64,000 nucleotides of DNA, taken from the NCBI RefSeq assembly GCF_014396785.1, contig NZ_CP060718.1:1-64000 (forward strand). The letters run 5' to 3'. Position numbers and translations under genes: made by a program. Shown in pieces: positions 45,401 to 54,207 of this stretch (positions are counted from its first letter, which is position 1; each line of letters begins with the position of its first letter). The notes under the pieces are model-generated. The model worked only from the letters and a program-made list of their open reading frames with translations. It ran no database searches and was not told where the DNA came from. The stretch comes from Sphingomonas lutea (GTDB lineage Bacteria; Pseudomonadota; Alphaproteobacteria; Sphingomonadales; Sphingomonadaceae).

Positions 45401-45711
45401 AGGATGGCGACGTAATGGTCAGGCCGTCGCTTCGGCCATCCCGTCTGCTTGAGCGCGCAGGCTGGCGGATCGGCCGGAAGAACGGCCGCAATGTCCTGCT
45501 GTTGTTGCCGAGGCCCCAGGTCCGCATCCCAATCTATGCGGGGGCCGGCCGCCTTGTCCCCATCATTGTCGGCGCAAGCGGAGGTGGGCGGTCTCCGACA
45601 GGGAGATACGAGATCGTCATCATGCAACGGCAGCCGAACGGCGAAGTCAGCGGCTCGGCTTCGATCTTGGTCGACGGGCGGCAATTAAGGACGAAAAAGC
45701 GCAAGGGCTAA
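42427..45711 (+). CDS. S8 family (subtilase) serine peptidase, 1094 aa
   Basis: A multidomain subtilase starting MATQDKMLSARLVVDVVDVN after GGAGCCGGAG. Residues about 8-100 look like a carboxypeptidase-regulatory Ig-like domain, about 105-290 are a prodomain-like region, and the catalytic triad is D315 (AVWDSGTQ), H361 (SDHGSGVAG) and S647 (GGTSSATP). A beta-rich insertion at about 563-635 lies between the H and S segments. Residues about 720-970 look like a beta sandwich, and the end (RAGWRIGRKNGRNVLLLLPR) is basic. No signal peptide, unusual for a subtilase. Last gene of the four-gene cassette. Confidence 0.88.
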   Translation: MATQDKMLSARLVVDVVDVNGEPLKAAKVEFRGDNSKGAAARFAREGHSYVAEIRTPLRGEVRVTSEGYEEQARDVGLTSGENRELFVLGPRGSRYYFREKVRMPVEAPRNLFALTLSQRARRDASKVNELLRSLKIKPQRASELAERSGTFLFEVPVTNARAMLARLSEHPAIEHVGAVVSLREGGNFSHLTQDVIVRFNGPRLRDVQRIAESLGFSVTREIVYAPHSYVLRWQKPATLEILDAIERLAKRPDVEWAEPSLVVTPELDAITPTDFLWAGLWDRQLIGLPDAWQNLQDAGLEPFGDPNILLAVWDSGTQTAAGIPTNADFTGNLSNGQPKVLAAFDFINMVANNDSPWSDHGSGVAGVSAAMANNPSPVAGQTYGLVGSAPNVQVMLCAGTASTDLYVADQYIWMAGFDPQSPVAGFPATPPLRGADVITCSLTPGAGAALSGIARAALDFVTTFGRGGKGTMCFFSTGNANQNNVIARPYGAYEKCFGIAAISYANDGVTEVRAPYSGWGQIAFCSPSQDQSPTVHNPPTGFMPWAASHAGLGNLISFPQASTTISSASVAGANTLTFVTIVGFAVNDVIHVGPIGALGSEPARITAVDGATNQVTLASALLNAHAAGDLIQTGPANHKNNFGGTSSATPLCAGVAALVLSANPDLTYIEARQVMRDTAIKLDLANTDPTGQWLDASGNPSVTSGQPAVRSQWYGYGRVDAEAAVQAAIDYGMTRDLVIRDNLSDVGIVATSGAFWNSPDIWCRTTAPAMDPGALPASYGAAGPHQTPVRGQPNWIYARVHNNGTTASLDAWVRLSITHFPGLEFTYPESFQPTNGPGDPLPVPVTPGTYFIGEAKVAGVPPGGEQVVVIEWPAALIPPSTVASGTVTWHPCLLAEIAPHDGPAATGNHVWDDNNLAQKNITIVGPDSASDFEMAVIVGNEANRADLLYVDIFRGKLPPSVELYVDLMDPRLFRQLRSIHAPHDRPEPQVEDGDVMVRPSLRPSRLLERAGWRIGRKNGRNVLLLLPRPQVRIPIYAGAGRLVPIIVGASGGGRSPTGRYEIVIMQRQPNGEVSGSASILVDGRQLRTKKRKG

Positions 45712-45759
45712 ACCCGCGTCGCGAGGTGCTTAGCTACGATACCGCGGCACAATCGTGCA

Positions 45760-45793
45760 TTCCGGAGGCAAGCTCTTTAGCTAGCGTCCGGAA
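45760..45793. repeat. Short inverted repeat after the subtilase gene
   Basis: Perfect 7-bp arms TTCCGGA (45760-45766) and TCCGGAA (45787-45793) around a 20-base loop containing AAGCTCTTTAGCT. It lies in the 137-base gap between the cassette and the next gene. No T-run follows, so it may be an operator or weak terminator rather than a standard one. Confidence 0.4.
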
Positions 45794-45848
45794 GGTGAGT
45801 CGACGCACGTCTTGAATGCACCCCCGTACCTTCTCGGGAGACCGGCCA

Positions 45849-46304
45849 ATGAACGACCTGCAAGCCATCGGCGCCGTCATCGATGAGATGTACGCGATGA
45901 TCTCGGGCCCGGCCGGCCCGCGCGACTGGTCGCGGCAGGCCAACAGCTTTCTGCCAGATGCGCATCAGGTGCGCACCTGGGTCGACGACGACGGCCGTCC
46001 GCAGCGCAAGGTGATGAGCCTTGACGAATATGCGGCGAACACGTCGCCCTTTTTCGAAAGCCAGCCCTTCTACGAAGTCGAGACCGCGCGCCGCATCGAC
46101 CTATTCGGCAACATGGCCCACGTGTGGAGCAACTACGAAGCCCGCACCTCGCCCGACGATGCCGATGTCGAGCGGCGCGGGATCAATTCGATCCAGCTGT
46201 TCCGCGACCCCGAACTCGGCTGGCGGATTATCCACATGATCTGGGACAATGAGCGCAACCCCGACCTGGAATGGCCAAAGCGTCCCGGGGTAACCGTCGA
46301 CTGA
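45849..46304 (+). CDS. NTF2-like hypothetical protein
   Basis: A 151-aa protein from ATG 45849 (MNDLQAIGAVIDEMYAMISG). The order helix, curved sheet with YEVETARRIDLFGNMAHVWS and NSIQLFRDPELGWRIIHMIW matches the SnoaL/NTF2 cone fold. No catalytic residues identified. The stop overlaps the panE-like start (TGATG), so the two are co-transcribed. Confidence 0.82.
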   Translation: MNDLQAIGAVIDEMYAMISGPAGPRDWSRQANSFLPDAHQVRTWVDDDGRPQRKVMSLDEYAANTSPFFESQPFYEVETARRIDLFGNMAHVWSNYEARTSPDDADVERRGINSIQLFRDPELGWRIIHMIWDNERNPDLEWPKRPGVTVD

Positions 46305-47227
46305 TGCGCATTTGTGTCGTCGGCGCGGGGGCGATTGGCGGCTGGGTCGCCGCGCGGCTCGCGCTCGCCGGCAACAAAGTAATGGCGCTGACCAGCCGCG
46401 GCCCGATCGACGGCATTTCGATCGAGCAGGCGGGCGAGGTCCAAGTCGCGACCTTCGACCGATTCGATGGGCCCGCCGATCTGCTGATCGTCGCAGTGAA
46501 AGCGACCGATCTGCCCTCCGTTGCACCAACGCTAGGCAAGCACATTTCGTCCGGAACCGTCGTGCTGCCGATGCTCAACGGCGTGCCCTGGTGGTTTGTC
46601 GATGGCGAGCCGCTGCGCGCGGTCGATCCCGATGGCGCGATCGCCCGCGCTTTTCCGGTGAACCAAGTCATGGGCTGCGTGGTCCACGCCACGTGCAGCC
46701 GGACGGCGCTGGATTGCGTGCGGGTGAACTTCGTCGACAAATTGATTATCGGCGAACGCGACGGCTCGAGCAGCGTGCGGCTCGCACGGATTGAGGGTGT
46801 GCTGGCAGACGCCGGTTTGCGCCCCGACCTGACCGGCAACGTCCGCCGCGCCATCTGGTACAAATTGTGGGGCAATGCGACGATCAACCCGCTGTCGGCA
46901 CTGGTCCGCACGACTTGCGACCGAATCCTCGCCGATCCCGAATGCCGCGCCTGGATGCTCGAGGGCATGGGCGAACTGGCAGCGGTAGGTGCTGCCATCG
47001 GCTGCCCGATCGGTGAGCGCGGCGAAGACCGCATGGCGGTCACCGCCAAGCTCGGCGCGTTCAAGACATCGATGCTGCAGGACGTCGAGGCCGGGCGGCC
47101 GATCGAGCTCGAAGCCCTGCTCGGCGCCCCGCGCGAAATCGCGCAGCGCCGCGACATCGTGACGCCTGCGCTCGACCGGCTCTACGCCGTCACGCGGCTG
47201 ATGGCGGAGAGCTCAGGCTTGACCTGA
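46304..47227 (+). CDS. panE: 2-dehydropantoate 2-reductase family protein
   Basis: A 307-aa NADP-dependent reductase. Rossmann motif VVGAGAIGGWVAARLA at the N-terminus. The middle has VLPMLNGVPWWF, and the C-terminal ApbA domain has RRAIWYKLWGNATINPLSAL, with the Lys and Asn expected at the ketopantoate site. It may act in pantothenate synthesis or on a related 2-oxo acid. It converges with fahA, their ends overlapping by 15 bases. Confidence 0.85.
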   Translation: MRICVVGAGAIGGWVAARLALAGNKVMALTSRGPIDGISIEQAGEVQVATFDRFDGPADLLIVAVKATDLPSVAPTLGKHISSGTVVLPMLNGVPWWFVDGEPLRAVDPDGAIARAFPVNQVMGCVVHATCSRTALDCVRVNFVDKLIIGERDGSSSVRLARIEGVLADAGLRPDLTGNVRRAIWYKLWGNATINPLSALVRTTCDRILADPECRAWMLEGMGELAAVGAAIGCPIGERGEDRMAVTAKLGAFKTSMLQDVEAGRPIELEALLGAPREIAQRRDIVTPALDRLYAVTRLMAESSGLT

Positions 47228-48496
47228 GCCGACCACCCGTCCGACGCATTCGCCGAAGCCGATTCGCACCGCGCCCCCACCTTCGCACCAGGCGCGCAGC
47301 GTAATTTCGTCGCCATCTTCGAGAAAGCTGCGGGTTTCGCCATTGGCCAGCGTCACGGGCTGCTTGCCGCCGCGGCTGATCTCGAGCAGCGAGCCCAATC
47401 CCTCGTCTTGGTCGGTCGACAGCGTGCCGGTGCCGATCAGGTCGCCTGGCTGCAGGTTGCAGCCGTTGGAGCTGTGATGCGTGACGATCTGCGCGGCGCT
47501 CCAGTACATGGCCGCATCGGCCGAGCCGCGCGAGAGGACGTGCGGCGCGACACCCTCGGCACGCATCCGCTCGGTCGTCAGCGTGACTTCAAGCTGGACC
47601 GCCAGCGCGCCCGTTTCGCGGTCCGCCGCGTCGTCGAGATACGGCAGCGGCGCGGGATCGCCCGCCGGGCGCGCTGGCATCGCCTTGCGAAAGGGCGCAA
47701 GCGCGTCCGGGCTGACGACCCAGCCGCTGACGCTGGTATGGAAATTCTTGGCGAGGAACGGCCCGAGCGGCTGATATTCCCACGCCTGCAGGTCGCGCGC
47801 CGACCAGTCGTTGAGCAGGCAGTAGCCCGCGATATGCTCGCCCGCTTCGCCGATCGGGATCGGCGAGCCGAGCTCGTTGCCCTGCCCGATCCAGATGCCG
47901 AGTTCGAGCTCGTAATCGAGGCGGCGGCAGGCGCCGTAGGTCGGGACCTCCTCGTCGGGGCCTTTGCGCTGGCCGCCCGGGCGGATCACGTCCTCGCCCG
48001 ACGGGCGCACCGAGCTGGCGCGGCCGTGATAGCCGATCGGCACATATTTATAATTGGGCAGCAGCGGCTGGTCGGGCCGGAACTGCTTGCCGACATTGGT
48101 CGCGTGATGAATGCCGACGTAGAAATCGGTGTAGTCGCCGACCAGGCAGGGCACGTGCAGCCGCACTTCGCTCTGGCCGATCAGCTGCGGCTCGATATCG
48201 TCGCGGTAGCGCGCGTCGGACAGCAATTCGGCAAGCCGCTCGCGCAGCCGCCGCTGTGCTTCGGGACCGCGCGCGAACCAAGCGTTGAGCACGGGCTGCT
48301 CGAAATCCTCACGCATGTCCTCGTCGAGCAGATCGGCGATGGCGACGAGGTCGAGGACATAGTCGCCGATCGCGACGCCCGGGCGCCGGCGGCCCTTGGC
48401 CTCGGAGAAAATGCCGAGCGGCAGGTTCTGGATGGGAAAGTCGCGGTGGCCGTTGGCCGAGGCGACCCAGCTCTTCAGCGATTGATCGATGGTCAT
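47213..48496 (-). CDS. fahA: Fumarylacetoacetase
   Basis: A 427-aa hydrolase splitting fumarylacetoacetate to fumarate and acetoacetate, the last step of tyrosine breakdown. Active-site features: [16 protein letters not shown] (metal Asp, catalytic His), [20 protein letters not shown], and [19 protein letters not shown] with Asp and Lys in AKNFHTS. ATG 48496 overlaps the hmgA stop as ATGA. Frames extending upstream belong to hmgA shadows. Confidence 0.96.
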   Translation of the reverse strand: MTIDQSLKSWVASANGHRDFPIQNLPLGIFSEAKGRRRPGVAIGDYVLDLVAIADLLDEDMREDFEQPVLNAWFARGPEAQRRLRERLAELLSDARYRDDIEPQLIGQSEVRLHVPCLVGDYTDFYVGIHHATNVGKQFRPDQPLLPNYKYVPIGYHGRASSVRPSGEDVIRPGGQRKGPDEEVPTYGACRRLDYELELGIWIGQGNELGSPIPIGEAGEHIAGYCLLNDWSARDLQAWEYQPLGPFLAKNFHTSVSGWVVSPDALAPFRKAMPARPAGDPAPLPYLDDAADRETGALAVQLEVTLTTERMRAEGVAPHVLSRGSADAAMYWSAAQIVTHHSSNGCNLQPGDLIGTGTLSTDQDEGLGSLLEISRGGKQPVTLANGETRSFLEDGDEITLRAWCEGGGAVRIGFGECVGRVVGSGQA

Positions 48497-49773
48497 GGCA
48501 ATTTCGCCTTGGGGAAGCCCGCCCAGGCGGCGTCGTAATCGGGCTGTGCGCGGTCGAGCGCGAAGCGCGTCGGGCGATAGGGCCAGCAAGTTTCGACCAT
48601 GAAGGCCATCGTCCCTTCTATCTTGTGGGGTTTGAGCTCGGCCTCGCTCGCCTTGCGCCAGCTGTCGACGTCGGGCCCGTGCCCGCTCATCAGATTGTGC
48701 AGGCTCAGCCCGCCCGGCGCGAAGCCGTCCGCCTTGGCGTCGTACGCGCCATGGATAAGGCCCATCGCTTCGCTCATCACGTTGCGGTGGAACCAGGGCG
48801 GGCGGAACGTGTCCTCCGCCACCATCCAGCGCGGCGGGAAAATGACGAAATCGGCGTTGGCACGCCCGGGCACATCGCTGGGCGAGGTCAGGACGGTGAA
48901 GATTGATGGATCGGGGTGGTCGAAGCTGATCGATCCGATCACGTTGAAGCGCGACAGATCGTAGCGCGAGGGCGCGTAATTGCCGTGCCAGGCGACGACA
49001 TCCAGCGGCGAATGGTCGAGCGTGGTGCGCCACAGCGATCCGAGATATTTCTGGACGACCTCGGTCTCGCTGTCGTCATCCTCGAAGGCTGCCACGGGCG
49101 TCTCGAAATCGCGCGGATTGGCGAGGCCGTTGGCGCCGATCGGCCCAAGGTCGGGCAGGCGGAACGGCGCACCGTGGTTCTCGGCGACATAGCCGCGTGC
49201 TTCGCCGTCGACCTCGACCCGGAACTTCACGCCGCGGGGAATGAGCGCGATGCTGCCGGGGGCAACCTCAAGCCGGCCAAGCTCGGTCGCGATGCGCAGC
49301 GCGCCCGATTGCGGAATGATCAGCAGTTCGCCGTCGGCATTGACGAACAGGCGGCGGATCATCGATTTGTCGGCGCGGTATAAATGCACCGCGACGCCTT
49401 CGAGATCGGCCGGATCGCGGTTGGCGAGCATTGTCACCACGCCATCGACGAAGTCGGTGCTCGCCGGCAGGTCGGCCGGCGGATCCCAGCGCAAGCGATT
49501 GGGCGCCAGCGGCTCCGCAACCGTACCCGGCGCGAACAGGCGGGCGCCGTCGTAGCGGGTGAAGGGCCGGTGGTCGGCGGTTGGGCGCAGGCGGTAAAGC
49601 CAGCTGCGGCGGTTTTCGTGGCGCGGTGCAGTGAACGCGCTTCCGGACAATTGTTCGGCGTAGAGCCCGAAGGCGGGTTTCTGCGGGCTATTGCGGCCCT
49701 TGGGCAGCGCCCCCGCCACCGCCTCGCTCTCGAAATGGCTGCCGAAGCCGCTCTGGTAGCGCAGGTCGCTCAT
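48493..49773 (-). CDS. hmgA: Homogentisate 1,2-dioxygenase
   Basis: A 426-aa non-heme iron dioxygenase opening homogentisate to maleylacetoacetate. Family signatures are [13 protein letters not shown] near the start, [20 protein letters not shown], and the iron-site block [19 protein letters not shown]. First gene of an operon with fahA. maiA, the middle step, is 7 kb away at 57042. Confidence 0.96.
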   Translation of the reverse strand: MSDLRYQSGFGSHFESEAVAGALPKGRNSPQKPAFGLYAEQLSGSAFTAPRHENRRSWLYRLRPTADHRPFTRYDGARLFAPGTVAEPLAPNRLRWDPPADLPASTDFVDGVVTMLANRDPADLEGVAVHLYRADKSMIRRLFVNADGELLIIPQSGALRIATELGRLEVAPGSIALIPRGVKFRVEVDGEARGYVAENHGAPFRLPDLGPIGANGLANPRDFETPVAAFEDDDSETEVVQKYLGSLWRTTLDHSPLDVVAWHGNYAPSRYDLSRFNVIGSISFDHPDPSIFTVLTSPSDVPGRANADFVIFPPRWMVAEDTFRPPWFHRNVMSEAMGLIHGAYDAKADGFAPGGLSLHNLMSGHGPDVDSWRKASEAELKPHKIEGTMAFMVETCWPYRPTRFALDRAQPDYDAAWAGFPKAKLP

Positions 49774-49810
49774 GGGCGCGGTGGTTAGTGCGTCGGGCGG
49801 ACAAACTCAA

Positions 49811-49867
49811 ACGGGCGCAGCCCAAAGGACCGCGCCCGTGCGCAGGCGGGACTCGCGGCCCGCCTGC
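49811..49867 (-). terminator. Two adjacent strong hairpins between microprotein gene and hmgA
   Basis: Perfect inverted repeats with arms 49842-49850/49859-49867 (9 bp) and 49811-49818/49832-49839 (8 bp). On the minus strand the second hairpin is followed by TTTGAGTTTG. They should terminate the membrane microprotein transcript upstream of hmgA. Confidence 0.6.
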
Positions 49868-49881
49868 ATGAGCTTGAAGGA

Positions 49882-50082
49882 TTAGTTGACGTTGACTTCG
49901 ATCTTGTCCGGAACCGTGACTTCCGTGGTGTCCCCGCCGAACCCGAGCTGGTCGCGGAACAGGAACAGGAGCACGAGGACGACGATGATCAGCAGGACAA
50001 CGGCAAGAACACCGCCGCCTCCGCCGCCGCCAGTTTCGACCACGGTCGTACGTTCGACCTCGGGCCTGTCGTTGTCGGCCAT
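49882..50082 (-). CDS. Membrane microprotein with polyglycine linker
   Basis: A 66-aa protein: charged N-terminus (MADNDRPEVERTTVVETG), a run of eight glycines (19-26 or so), one very hydrophobic helix (VLAVVLLIIVVLVLLFLF), then FRDQLGFGGDTTEVTVPDK and an Asn-Val end. Probably an inner-membrane protein with its short acidic tail in the periplasm. No family recognised. The Gly run is encoded by GCC/GGC triplets and may vary in length. Confidence 0.75.
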   Translation of the reverse strand: MADNDRPEVERTTVVETGGGGGGGVLAVVLLIIVVLVLLFLFRDQLGFGGDTTEVTVPDKIEVNVN

Positions 50083-50154
50083 GGAATACTCTCCCTGTTT
50101 GCACGTTGTTGCAGCGTAACGAACGAAGCTTGGGGGTCGCGGTTCCCGCGCACC

Positions 50155-51078
50155 TTATCCGGCGTCGGGCGCTGGGACGGTGGACCGGCTTCGCGTGAGG
50201 GCGAGGAGCATGCCGCCGATCGCCAGCAGCGCACCGGCGATCGTCAGCGCGGTCCAGCGATAATCTTCGAGCCAGGTCGAGAAGCCCATGGCGATGATCG
50301 GCACCAGCGCGCTCGAATAGGCCGCTTTGCCTGGACCGATCTTGCGCACCACTGGGAGGTAGAGGCTGAACGCCAGCGCCGAGGCGAAGATCGCAAGATA
50401 GACGAGGCCGAACCAATAGCCGGGGCGCGTTTCGATCACTGGTGCGCCGGACAACGCGAGCGCGATGACGCCGTCCATCAACGCACCCAACCCCATCGCC
50501 CAGGTGAGCAGGCTGAACAGCGGGAAGCGCCGCACCTTGTCGCGGGCCTGGAAGACGTTGGCCGCCGATGCGCCGAGCATGCCGACGATGGTCAGCGCAA
50601 TGCCGAGCAGGATTTCATCCGTTCGTGCCGGATGCTCGCGCAGTTCGTGGACGAACAGGAGCATGATGCCCGCGACCGCGACCAGCGAGCCCCAAGCGAA
50701 GCGCGCGCTCGGCTTCTGGCCGAGGAAAGCCCAGCCGAGCAGCGTGTTGGGGATCACCAGCAGCGCGAAGACCGTCGCGACCAGCCCCGACGTCACATGA
50801 TGTTCTGCCAAATAGACAGCGTTGAAATTGATCACGAACTGGAGGGCGCCGAGGATCGCTGCGGCAAGAATGCCGCTGCGGGGCAGGCGCAGGCTTTCGC
50901 CGCGCGCCACGGCGACGACGGCCATTGCCGCCGCGGCGATGATGAAGCGATAGGTCACCGACCAGTGCGCCGGGACGGTGCCGAGCTGGTCGCGGATGAC
51001 GATCCAGGTGCCGCCCCATATCAAAGTGAAGATGATGAAAGGGATGACGACCGACAGGTCGGCGCGGCGTTTGCTCAC
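50155..51078 (-). CDS. EamA-family (DMT) transporter
   Basis: A 307-aa protein with about ten transmembrane helices as two EamA repeats: IWGGTWIVIRDQLGTVPAHW and ALQFVINFNAVYLAEHHVTS in the first, and YSSALVPIIAMGFSTWLEDY in the second. Such exporters move amino acids or metabolites out of the cell. Downstream (overlapping by ATGA) of the threonine aldolase gene, which hints at threonine or glycine-related export (inference). Confidence 0.9.
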   Translation of the reverse strand: MSKRRADLSVVIPFIIFTLIWGGTWIVIRDQLGTVPAHWSVTYRFIIAAAAMAVVAVARGESLRLPRSGILAAAILGALQFVINFNAVYLAEHHVTSGLVATVFALLVIPNTLLGWAFLGQKPSARFAWGSLVAVAGIMLLFVHELREHPARTDEILLGIALTIVGMLGASAANVFQARDKVRRFPLFSLLTWAMGLGALMDGVIALALSGAPVIETRPGYWFGLVYLAIFASALAFSLYLPVVRKIGPGKAAYSSALVPIIAMGFSTWLEDYRWTALTIAGALLAIGGMLLALTRSRSTVPAPDAG

Positions 51079-52076
51079 AAGGCGGCGATGGCGGTGGCGA
51101 GCCGGTCGACCTCGGCGCCCTGCTGGTCCCAGCTTGTCACCAGCCGGATTTCGCCAACGCCCCAGTCGTAGAAATCGAAGCCCTGCCCGCGCAGCGCCGC
51201 GGCCTCCTCGGCGCTCACCTTGAGGAACAGTTCATTGGCCTCGACCGGATAGACCAGCCTGCCGGGCGCAGCCTGCGCCAAGCTCTGCGCAGCGGCATTG
51301 GCGGCACGCGCATTGTCGAGCCACAGGTCGCCGTCGAGCATCGCGAGGATCTGCGCGGCGAGCATCCGGCCCTTCGACAGCAAATGGCCCGCCCGCTTGC
51401 GGCGGACCGCGATCTCGTCGGCCAGCTTGCTATTGAACAGCACCAAAGCCTCGGCATTGAGCCCGCCGTTCTTGACGAACCCGAACGATAAGGCCTCGAC
51501 CCCGGCGCGCCACGTCACGTCGGCCGGCGATGCGCCGGTGGAGACGATGGCGTTGGCGAAGCGCGCGCCGTCCATGTGGAAGGCCAAGCTCCGCGATCTT
51601 GCCACCTCGCCCAAGGCACCCACTTCGGCGACGGAATAGGCCAGGCCATATTCTGTGGCATTGGTGATCGACAGCGCGGCGGGCTGGACCTGGTGGACGT
51701 CCTTGCGCACGCGGTCGCAGGCTGCGGCAAGCGCATCGGGCGTCACCTTGGCACCCGGCCCATCGACCAGCATCAGCTTGGCGCCCCCGCTGAAGAAGCC
51801 CGGTGCGCCCGCCTCGTCATTCTCGATATGCGCATCCTTGTGGCACAGGATCGCGCCGAATGGCGGGCACATCGCCGCCAGCGCCAGGCAATTGGCCGCG
51901 GTCCCGGTCGTTACCCAAAGGGCCCGGACTTCGGTTTCGAACACGTCCGAGAAGGCGCGGTCGAGACGCGCGCTATAGTCATCGCCGTCATAGGCAGTGC
52001 TGACCCGGTTCGACGCGGCGATGGCGTCGATCACCCGCGGATGCGCGGCGGCGGCATTATCGGAGAAAAAGCGCAT
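51075..52076 (-). CDS. ltaE: Low-specificity L-threonine aldolase
   Basis: A 333-aa PLP enzyme splitting threonine (or allo-threonine) to glycine and acetaldehyde. Visible are DNAAAAHPRVIDAI, LWVTTGTAANCLAL, CHKDAHIENDEAGAPGFFSG, the cofactor Asp in HMDGARFANA, and the Lys in SFGFVKNGGL. Start ATG 52076 (MRFFSDN) overlaps the small gene upstream as ATGA. Related enzymes include phenylserine aldolases. Confidence 0.9.
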   Translation of the reverse strand: MRFFSDNAAAAHPRVIDAIAASNRVSTAYDGDDYSARLDRAFSDVFETEVRALWVTTGTAANCLALAAMCPPFGAILCHKDAHIENDEAGAPGFFSGGAKLMLVDGPGAKVTPDALAAACDRVRKDVHQVQPAALSITNATEYGLAYSVAEVGALGEVARSRSLAFHMDGARFANAIVSTGASPADVTWRAGVEALSFGFVKNGGLNAEALVLFNSKLADEIAVRRKRAGHLLSKGRMLAAQILAMLDGDLWLDNARAANAAAQSLAQAAPGRLVYPVEANELFLKVSAEEAAALRGQGFDFYDWGVGEIRLVTSWDQQGAEVDRLATAIAAL

Positions 52077-52237
52077 CAATCCTCGTTCTTCTTGTCGCCG
52101 TCGGCTCCGATCTCCCGCGCCTGCGCCTTGCGACGCCGCAGGTTCTCGCGCAGCGCGGCAGCGAGCCGCTCCCGGTTGGCAGCGTTCTTATCGGCCAACG
52201 CGCCGACTCCGGCTTGACGCGCAAGGCCCGCCGTCAT
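52076..52237 (-). CDS. Small helical hypothetical protein
   Basis: A 53-aa product from ATG 52237 (MTAGLARQAGVGALADKNAA) with NRERLAAALRENLRRRKAQA, a highly basic helix I recall from many short alphaproteobacterial proteins. Starts further upstream would run into the tRNA-Thr gene. ATGA overlap with the threonine aldolase gene. Function unknown. Confidence 0.72.
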   Translation of the reverse strand: MTAGLARQAGVGALADKNAANRERLAAALRENLRRRKAQAREIGADGDKKNED

Positions 52238-52261
52238 AGGCGCGCCGTTCCGCCTGAAAGT

Positions 52262-52336
<75 letters not shown>

Positions 52337-52404
52337 TTTTCACGCACAGACCATCCGGGGGATGGTCGAGCTTGAAAAGCCGACGGATGCCGTCCTGAGG
52401 TCCA

Positions 52405-54207
52405 TCAATCCACCTCGATCGGCGCGCAGGCCTGCCGCAGCCACTCGAGATCCTCACCCGACAGCTTCGGCCCGATCCGCGCCAGCACATGCGCGTGATA
52501 GCAATTGAGCCAGGTCAGCTCGGCCGGATCGAGCATTTCGGCGTCGATCAGCCGCCGGTCGATCGGCGCGAAGGTCAGCGTCTCGAAGCCGAGCATGTCC
52601 TTTTCCGCGCCCGGAATGTCGCGTTCGACCACCAGCACCAGATTTTCGATCCGCATCCCATATTCGCCGGTTTTGTAATAGCCGGGCTCGTTGGACAGGA
52701 TCATGCCCGCCTGCAGCGGCTCGTCGCCGCCGCTCTGCGCGCTGCCGACGGGCGAGATACGCTGCGGCCCTTCGTGAACCGACAGGAAGCTGCCGACGCC
52801 GTGGCCGGTGCCGTGGGCGTAATCGAGCCCCGCCTCCCACAACGGCCGCCGCGCGAAGCTGTCGAGCTGGCTCCCGCGCGTGCCCTTGGGGAAGACGGCG
52901 GATGCGATGGCGATGTGGCCCTTCAGCACCCTGGTGAAGCGGTCGCGCATCTCGTCGGTCGGCTCACCGACGACGACGGTCCGCGTGATGTCGGTGGTGC
53001 CGTCGACATATTGCCCGCCCGAATCGATTAGATAGATCGAATTCTGCTCAAGCTTGCGATTGGTCTTCTCGCTCGAGCGATAGTGGACGATTGCGCCGTT
53101 CGGGCCGGCGCCGGAAATGCTGTCGAACGACAGGTCGCGCAACTCGGGATTCTCGCGGCGCAACGCCTCGAGCTTGTCCGAGGCGGTCAACTCATCGACC
53201 TCACCCTTGGGCGCTTCGGTCTCGACCCAGCGGAGGAAGCGCGAGATTGCCGCGCCGTCGCGTTCCTGTGCGGCTTTCTGGCCGGCAATCTCGACCGGAT
53301 TCTTGATGGCCTTGGGCAGGATCGTGGGATCGCGCATCGCGATGACCTCGGCCCCTGCCCGTTCCAGCGCCTCGAAGATCGCGGCGACCGCATGTTGGGG
53401 ATCGACCACCACGCGCTTGCCCTTGAGCTCGCCCAACGCATTTTCGAATTCGTAGCGTTCGTGGATGCGCACGCCGTTGCCGAGATGCTGCCGCACGTCG
53501 GCGCCGATCTTCTCACCGGCGACGAACAAATCGGCGGTTCCGTCGGCATGCACCAGGGCATAGGCCAGCGCGACCGGCGTGCGCGACACGTCCTGCCCGC
53601 GGATGTTGAAGGCCCAGGCGATCGAATCGAGCGCGGAAAGGACCGCGGCGTCGGCCTTATGCTTGGTCAGCCAGTCGGCGACCTCGGTCCTTTTATCGGC
53701 TGCCGAGCGCCCGGCATGTTCGTCGGCCTGGACGACCAGTTTGGCCTTCGAAGCCTCGGGCCGGTCGGTCCAGATTTCGTCGATCGGATTGCGCTCGACC
53801 GCGACCAGCTCCGCGCCGCGCGCCGCCAGCGCCTTGCGCGCCGCGCTCACCCAATCGCGCGTGTGAAGCCACGGGTCGTAGCCGATGCGCCCGCCCTGCG
53901 GCGCATGTTCCTTGAGCCATTCGGTCGTGCTCGTTTCCGGCACCGACTGATAGCTCCATTCGGTTGCGCTCACCTGGCTGCGGACCTGCAGCGTGTAGCG
54001 CCCGTCGGTGAAGATCGCGGCCTCTTCGGGCAGCACGACGGCCGAGCCGGCCGAGCCTTCGAACCCGGTCAGCCAGGCCAGGCGCTGGGCATAGGTCCCG
54101 ACATATTCGCTCATATGCTCGTCGGTCAGGGGGACGACGAACCCGTCGAGCGAGTTGGCCTTGAGTTGTTCGCGAAGGGCCTTCAGGCGATCGGCATAGG
54201 TAGACAT
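52405..54207 (-). CDS. Aminopeptidase P family (M24B) Xaa-Pro peptidase
   Basis: A 600-aa protein of the eukaryotic-type long aminopeptidase P class: two creatinase-like N-terminal domains, then a pita-bread metallopeptidase. Metal ligands: two Asp in IYLIDSGGQYVDGTTDITRT, His in GTGHGVGSFLSVHEGPQRIS, Glu in ILSNEPGYYKTGEYGMRIEN, and a final Glu in the VVERD segment. It removes the N-terminal residue before proline. Cytoplasmic. The ATG at 54207 opens MSTYADRLKALREQLKANSL. Confidence 0.94.
   Translation of the reverse strand: MSTYADRLKALREQLKANSLDGFVVPLTDEHMSEYVGTYAQRLAWLTGFEGSAGSAVVLPEEAAIFTDGRYTLQVRSQVSATEWSYQSVPETSTTEWLKEHAPQGGRIGYDPWLHTRDWVSAARKALAARGAELVAVERNPIDEIWTDRPEASKAKLVVQADEHAGRSAADKRTEVADWLTKHKADAAVLSALDSIAWAFNIRGQDVSRTPVALAYALVHADGTADLFVAGEKIGADVRQHLGNGVRIHERYEFENALGELKGKRVVVDPQHAVAAIFEALERAGAEVIAMRDPTILPKAIKNPVEIAGQKAAQERDGAAISRFLRWVETEAPKGEVDELTASDKLEALRRENPELRDLSFDSISGAGPNGAIVHYRSSEKTNRKLEQNSIYLIDSGGQYVDGTTDITRTVVVGEPTDEMRDRFTRVLKGHIAIASAVFPKGTRGSQLDSFARRPLWEAGLDYAHGTGHGVGSFLSVHEGPQRISPVGSAQSGGDEPLQAGMILSNEPGYYKTGEYGMRIENLVLVVERDIPGAEKDMLGFETLTFAPIDRRLIDAEMLDPAELTWLNCYHAHVLARIGPKLSGEDLEWLRQACAPIEVD

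Noticed and set aside
38646..45711. Integrated element using tRNA-Thr as attachment site
   Set aside because: No integrase and no clear second copy of the tRNA 3' end was found, so the idea stays unproven.
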